From Orenia metallireducens (GTDB lineage: Bacteria > Bacillota > Halanaerobiia > Halobacteroidales > Halobacteroidaceae): 36,351 nucleotides of DNA. The position numbers and the translations under genes were made by a program. The first letter of the stretch is position 1, and each line of letters begins with the position of its first letter. Where the stretch lies: the NCBI RefSeq assembly GCF_001693735.1, contig NZ_LWDV01000009.1:866984-903334 (forward strand), written 5' to 3'. Shown here one piece after another: positions 33,233-36,351 of the stretch. The notes under the pieces are model-generated. The model was given only the letters and a program-made list of their open reading frames with translations. It ran no database searches and had not been told where the DNA came from.

Positions 33233-33298
33233 AAGTCTAACATAAGTCAGCTTTGCTTTCATTTATGCTCATAACTGGGATGTCGCTAAGGTGCTGTT
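33233..33298 (-). repeat. 5' fragment of the group II intron, second copy
   Basis: On the minus strand AACAGCACCTTAGCGACATC followed by CCAG...GAGCATAAATGAAAGCAAAGCTGACTTATG matches the start of the intron at 35182. Homology ends near 33233, where IS200-related sequence begins. It lies 50 nt downstream of the metallopeptidase stop. Confidence 0.7.
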
Positions 33299-33347
33299 CG
33301 TATAATAGAGTACATAACCGTTCAATCTGGGACGAAGTAGCCCTTCT

Positions 33348-34229
33348 CTATTCTCTTACCAATAATTTATAAATCCCATTCAATAATTCTTGAGATATTT
33401 TACTTGTATCTCCAGTAACAACTTGAGTAAATGAATTTGCAATTATTTCTTCTGGATGTTCCAAATATTTCATTTCATTTGCTACAGGATTTTTTAACCT
33501 ATTAATATCTTGTCTACTAATTAATTTGGACTCTTTTAAAACTTTATAATAACTATCATCTTCTTCTAAAATTAACATTTTAGTTGTAATACTTTTTAGA
33601 ATATCTTGGGTTGAATCTATATTTTTCCTATCCGCTTTTATAAGTATTATCGGAACAACAGGAACTAAATCTTTTTTTAAATATACCCATGTACAATAAT
33701 TTATAGTTGGGGCATCTGGATTAGTTAATTTAATTGACTTTAATTTATCTGATAGTATAATATTATTAATTTTCTTATATCCTAAAATTGCATATAATTT
33801 CTCTCTTAACGATGGAAAGTTTTTAGAAATAACATGAAATAATTCATGAATTATTAATTTTTTCAGCTTAACTTTATCATCACTATTAATTCGTTTTGAT
33901 GGTAAAATAATAGCATTTTCTCTAGTATAAGCAGAATTCCATTCCTCTAAACCATTAGTTTTAACAATATATATTGGTTTTGAAATATTGATATGTAAAT
34001 TTAGTTCTTTTTTTAATTCAGATAAAATATCCTTTAATTTTAAAATTTCTCCTTCTTCCCATTCTAAAACACATGATTGCAAGAACTCAATAAATTCTTT
34101 CTCCTTTATAGATTCATTTTTCTTCATCTTTAAAGCATATTCATGTGGTGATAATTCTTTTAAATATTGGTCTCGTTTAGCAATTATTTTTTTACTTTTT
34201 TGTATATTAGCAAATTCAAATAATATCAT
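33348..34229 (-). CDS. Orphan HExxH zinc metallopeptidase-like protein
   Basis: The 293-aa protein is soluble, with no signal peptide or membrane segment. His128-Glu129-x-x-His132 in LIIHELFHVISKNF is a zinc-binding HExxH helix. A second acidic motif, HPEEIIANSF (about 258-267), fits the E-x-x-x-N glutamate ligand of gluzincin-like or ImmA-type peptidases. Residues 1-80 are charged and helical. Between the motifs lies NPDAPTINYCTWVYL. I do not know the exact family. ATG follows GGGAGGTTTATAA. Its ribosome site lies about 10 nt from the 3' end of the intron, so the intron may supply its transcript start. A regulatory protease or toxin-like peptidase is possible; no partner gene is adjacent. 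Confidence 0.65.
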   Translation of the reverse strand: MILFEFANIQKSKKIIAKRDQYLKELSPHEYALKMKKNESIKEKEFIEFLQSCVLEWEEGEILKLKDILSELKKELNLHINISKPIYIVKTNGLEEWNSAYTRENAIILPSKRINSDDKVKLKKLIIHELFHVISKNFPSLREKLYAILGYKKINNIILSDKLKSIKLTNPDAPTINYCTWVYLKKDLVPVVPIILIKADRKNIDSTQDILKSITTKMLILEEDDSYYKVLKESKLISRQDINRLKNPVANEMKYLEHPEEIIANSFTQVVTGDTSKISQELLNGIYKLLVRE

Positions 34230-34251
34230 TTATAAACCTCCCTCAGGGCTA

Positions 34252-35182
34252 GTCGGGTAAGTTAGGAGCTTTACAGCTCCCTTCTCCCCTAAGAACCGTA
34301 CTTGATAATTTCACGTCATACGGCTCAAGCAGTTATCAACCAATCTTCGGATTGGCAGTAACAAACTTTAATCTGTTACTTGACCTTTCAGAATATGAGT
34401 CCGTTAACTTTACTAGTCTGCGGTCACCCACTCATACGAGTTATTTGGCTTGCCACATTCACAAAGTTCTTATTCCTTCCAGCCTCAAACCACTTATAGA
34501 AAGTCAGCCTCCTTTCAGAATAGGGCAAATTTTGAACCACTATCCATCTCATTACAAGATGACATTCACTTCTTTCAATCTCTTCTACCCACTGAGTATT
34601 GTATTAACATTACTGTTAACCTACCTGATATTTCAGGAACCCATTGGGCTTACCCAGTTCTATACCTTAGCCAATTCATACTGTCTTAGGTTCTACCTTT
34701 ACTCCGAAGATATTAGTCTATTTGTCAAGCAATACGAAAAGTTACTTGACCCCATCTCTCACCTTTTGGTCATAGTGTCTCAGCCTTATTTCACTATTTA
34801 CGTTTGACGAAACTTGCAGTAGTTCAACTCATTTAACCATAACAGTATATTTATCCTAGCAATTCACCTGCTTTAGGCTAGCAGGGTATTTCACATTGTC
34901 TCTATCGCTTAGCACCCAGTCGTTACCAATCACACACCGATAGATAGAATTACCTCAAATAGAATAGGTAGTCCAAAGGTCTACTTTACAGTAGACTTAG
35001 ACAACCTAAGATATAGCTTACCCCCTGTTATTTCAAGGGCTGGTCGTACTGACGTATAACGTCCCGCAGCTTCGCCACGTCCCCTCCAACGCTCTCAATC
35101 TTTAATCAAAACTAACATCCTGACATAAGCCAGCCCCACTTTCTATTTATCCTCTCAGCTGGGATGTCGCTAAGGTGCTGTT
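34252..35182 (-). mobile_element. ORF-less group II intron
   Basis: About 931 nt on the minus strand. Domain V is 34293-34326, exactly the canonical 34 nt: GAGCCGTAT at its 5' side (AGC triad), a GAAA loop, and GTACGGTTC at its 3' side. Domain VI (34252-34290) is a GGGAGCT-GTAA-AGCTCC hairpin followed by TAACTTACCCGAC, with a candidate branch A. The 5' portion carries the GCGACATCCC block shared with two fragments elsewhere in the window. Nothing resembling a reverse transcriptase is encoded. It must therefore depend on a protein from elsewhere, or be immobile. The 5' end is unsure: I do not see a GUGYG start. Confidence 0.75.
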
Positions 35183-35252
35183 ATAAAGACATTTTGCGTT
35201 CTCCAAACCTTATAATCTCCCTACCAATCTTCAATTTCCATTTAAATTTCTA

Positions 35253-35284
35253 TTGAATATTATGTAATACAAATGTTATAATAT
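35253..35284 (+). promoter_or_regulatory. Promoter and candidate operator of the toxin-antitoxin pair
   Basis: TTGAAT (35253-35258) and TATAAT (35277-35282) are separated by 18 nt. ATATTAT (35257-35263) and ATAATAT (35278-35284) form an inverted repeat overlapping both boxes, as expected for autoregulation by the AbrB-type antitoxin. Confidence 0.6.
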
Positions 35285-35300
35285 AAGTGAGGTGATAACT

Positions 35301-35525
35301 ATGCAAACTATAAAAATTCGTAAAGTTGGAAATAGTTATGGATTTACTATTCCTAAAGAAGTCATGGAAAAATATCATTTGAAAGAAGGAGAAGAACTCC
35401 ATCTTATTGAAGAAAATGATGGTTTTACATTAACTCCTTACGACCCTGAATTTGAAGAATGGACTAAATCTTTTGAAAAAACAAATCAAAAATTCAAAAA
35501 CGCATTAAAGGAACTATCTAAATGA
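35301..35525 (+). CDS. AbrB/MazE-type antitoxin (SpoVT-AbrB fold)
   Basis: The 74-aa protein starts MQTIKIRKVGNSYGFTIPKE, a swapped-hairpin AbrB DNA-binding domain, followed by EGEELHLIEENDGFTLTP and a charged tail (residues about 50-74) that should wrap around the toxin. The start is ATG 35301 with AGGTGAT just upstream; a GTG at 35292 would sit inside that ribosome site. Its stop overlaps the toxin start by 4 nt, so the two are coupled. Doc is usually paired with Phd; an AbrB-type antitoxin is an alternative pairing. Confidence 0.85.
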   Translation: MQTIKIRKVGNSYGFTIPKEVMEKYHLKEGEELHLIEENDGFTLTPYDPEFEEWTKSFEKTNQKFKNALKELSK

Positions 35526-35914
35526 AAAATGTAAATTTTATTCCTAAAAAGATCATACTATATTTCCATGAACAACTCATCCAAATTTATGGTGGTAGCA
35601 CTGGAATAAGAGATGAAAAACTTCTTTATTCTGCTATCGAGCAGCCTAAAAGCACTTTTGAAGGCAAGTATTTGCATAACAATATATTCAAGATGGCATC
35701 AGCTTATGGGTTTCACTTATGCAAAAATCATCCATTCGTAGATGGCAATAAACGAATTGCTCTTGTTGCTATGGATACATTCCTTCAAAATAATGGTTAT
35801 GAAATAACTGCTTCTGAAAAAGAAACCTATAAAATAATGATAAAACTATCATCTGAAAATCTTTCAAAAGATGAATTAACAAAATGGTTAAAAGAAAATA
35901 CCACTTCTATCTAG
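35522..35914 (+). CDS. doc: Doc-family toxin (Fic fold)
   Basis: The 130-aa protein resembles Doc, which phosphorylates elongation factor Tu and stops translation. The signature HPFVDGNKRIAL (about residues 80-91) contains the Fic motif HPFxDGNKR with its catalytic His. The N-terminal IQIYGGSTGIRDEKLLYSAI and the middle EGKYLHNNIFKMASAYGFHL are typical Doc blocks. Length is normal. No premature stop is present, so it looks functional. ATG overlaps the antitoxin stop. It is followed by a terminator. Confidence 0.92.
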   Translation: MKNVNFIPKKIILYFHEQLIQIYGGSTGIRDEKLLYSAIEQPKSTFEGKYLHNNIFKMASAYGFHLCKNHPFVDGNKRIALVAMDTFLQNNGYEITASEKETYKIMIKLSSENLSKDELTKWLKENTTSI

Positions 35915-35952
35915 CTTCTTGATAATTTAATTTCTTTATTAAGAAGCTTTTT
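35913..35952 (+). terminator. Terminator of the toxin-antitoxin operon
   Basis: AGCTTCTTGATAA pairs with TTATTAAGAAGCT (one bulge), and TTTTTCTT follows. It overlaps the doc stop. Confidence 0.8.
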
Positions 35953-36228
35953 CTTATATTACGTATAACTATTTTTTCAATACAATACTTAAAAGTCCTA
36001 AATAAAAATGTAATAAATGATAAATTTTATGTTTTTTACAGAAATCAAATCAAAATTACTGAATTATATAAATGCTAATTTACTCTAGCAATAAATATAA
36101 AATGTCCAAAACTAATCATTTGGTGATAAATTCAAGGCAAAGATATTATTTTTACAACATCTATCCCTGAAAACTATGTGTTTTTTGTTTTTAATCAAAC
36201 CACAAAACTTCCATTTAGCAAAATGTCT
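35953..36228. other. Intergenic region, no gene seen
   Basis: AT-rich, between the toxin terminator and the third intron fragment. A minus-strand frame in 36112-36318 spans the fragment boundary and has no family resemblance, so it is not called. Confidence 0.5.
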
Positions 36229-36351
36229 TATAACGTCCCGCAGCTTCGCGACGTCCCCATAAACGCTCCAACTTCTAATCAAAGCTACCATCCTCACATA
36301 AGTCAGCCTTGCTTTCATTTATCCTTTCTAGTTGGGATGTCGCTAATCTGC
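36229..36351 (-). repeat. 5' fragment of the group II intron, third copy
   Basis: On the minus strand from the window edge it reads TTAGCGACATCCCAACTAG, then AAAGGATAAATGAAAGCAAG, GCTGACTTATGTGAGGATGG, and GGGACGTCGCGAAGCTGCGG ending GACGTTATA. This follows the intron at 35182 for about 120 nt and then diverges. It may continue beyond the window. Confidence 0.7.

Noticed and set aside
34352-34807. A 151-codon plus-strand open frame
   Set aside because: It lies wholly inside the minus-strand intron, has no ribosome site or known domain, and looks like an antisense frame of structured RNA.
36112-36318. A 68-codon minus-strand frame near the window end
   Set aside because: It crosses the edge of an intron fragment and has no family resemblance.

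Overview
This is an AT-rich window (roughly one third G+C by eye) from a low-GC, spore-forming, Gram-positive-type bacterium. YlbJ (a sporulation membrane protein), a broken Spo0E-like gene, SigA-type sigma factor logic, strong AGGAGG ribosome sites with frequent TTG/GTG starts, and an Mbh-ordered Mrp antiporter together suggest an anaerobic, possibly halophilic Firmicute such as a Halanaerobiales member. That placement is inference; there is no rRNA or tRNA here to test it.

Layout. 1-2.7 kb: an SLT-type lytic enzyme, a small unknown membrane protein, a DUF378 protein, and three decayed copies (A, B, C) of a dispersed intergenic repeat. 2.7-5.1 kb: ccdA-resA thiol-redox operon and a secreted DUF4163/DUF3298 protein. 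5.15-12.05 kb: a nine-gene Mrp-type cation/proton antiporter operon with hydrogenase-like (Mbh) order, no large MrpA, and three MrpD-like proton-channel subunits. 12.2-15.3 kb: a 19-cysteine copper-storage-like protein, the cmk-plsC operon and an RpoD-type sigma factor. 15.7-20.9 kb: two secreted GH13 alpha-amylases, each with a tandem pair of starch-binding modules (CBM26-like in one, CBM25-like in the other). 21.2-26.6 kb: housekeeping and accessory genes on the minus strand (broken spo0E-like gene, DUF2238-like membrane protein, tail-less SSB, CCA-adding enzyme, DUF2935 protein, an orphan dnaN), most closed by perfect-palindrome terminators. 27.2-29.4 kb: the last 40 codons of an aldose 1-epimerase cut off by a dead IS3-family element, then a LacI-family regulator with a consensus promoter and a probable self-operator. 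29.6-31.2 kb: the best-preserved copy (F) of the dispersed repeat, then ylbJ. 31.3-36.35 kb: an accessory, decaying region with two Rpn-type nuclease/transposase pseudogenes, an IS200 tnpA relic, an ORF-less group II intron with clear domains V and VI, two 5' fragments of the same intron, an orphan HExxH metallopeptidase between intron copies, and an AbrB-Doc toxin-antitoxin pair.

How it works together. Extracellular starch breakdown (two amylases, LacI regulator, mutarotase remnant) points to polysaccharide use. The Mrp complex would exchange Na+ for H+. CcdA-ResA handles disulfide reduction outside the membrane. The least ordinary features are the dispersed repeat with conserved ends and variable middle, two apparent ATT start codons, the three-channel Mrp operon, and the intron/metallopeptidase/toxin region at the right end.
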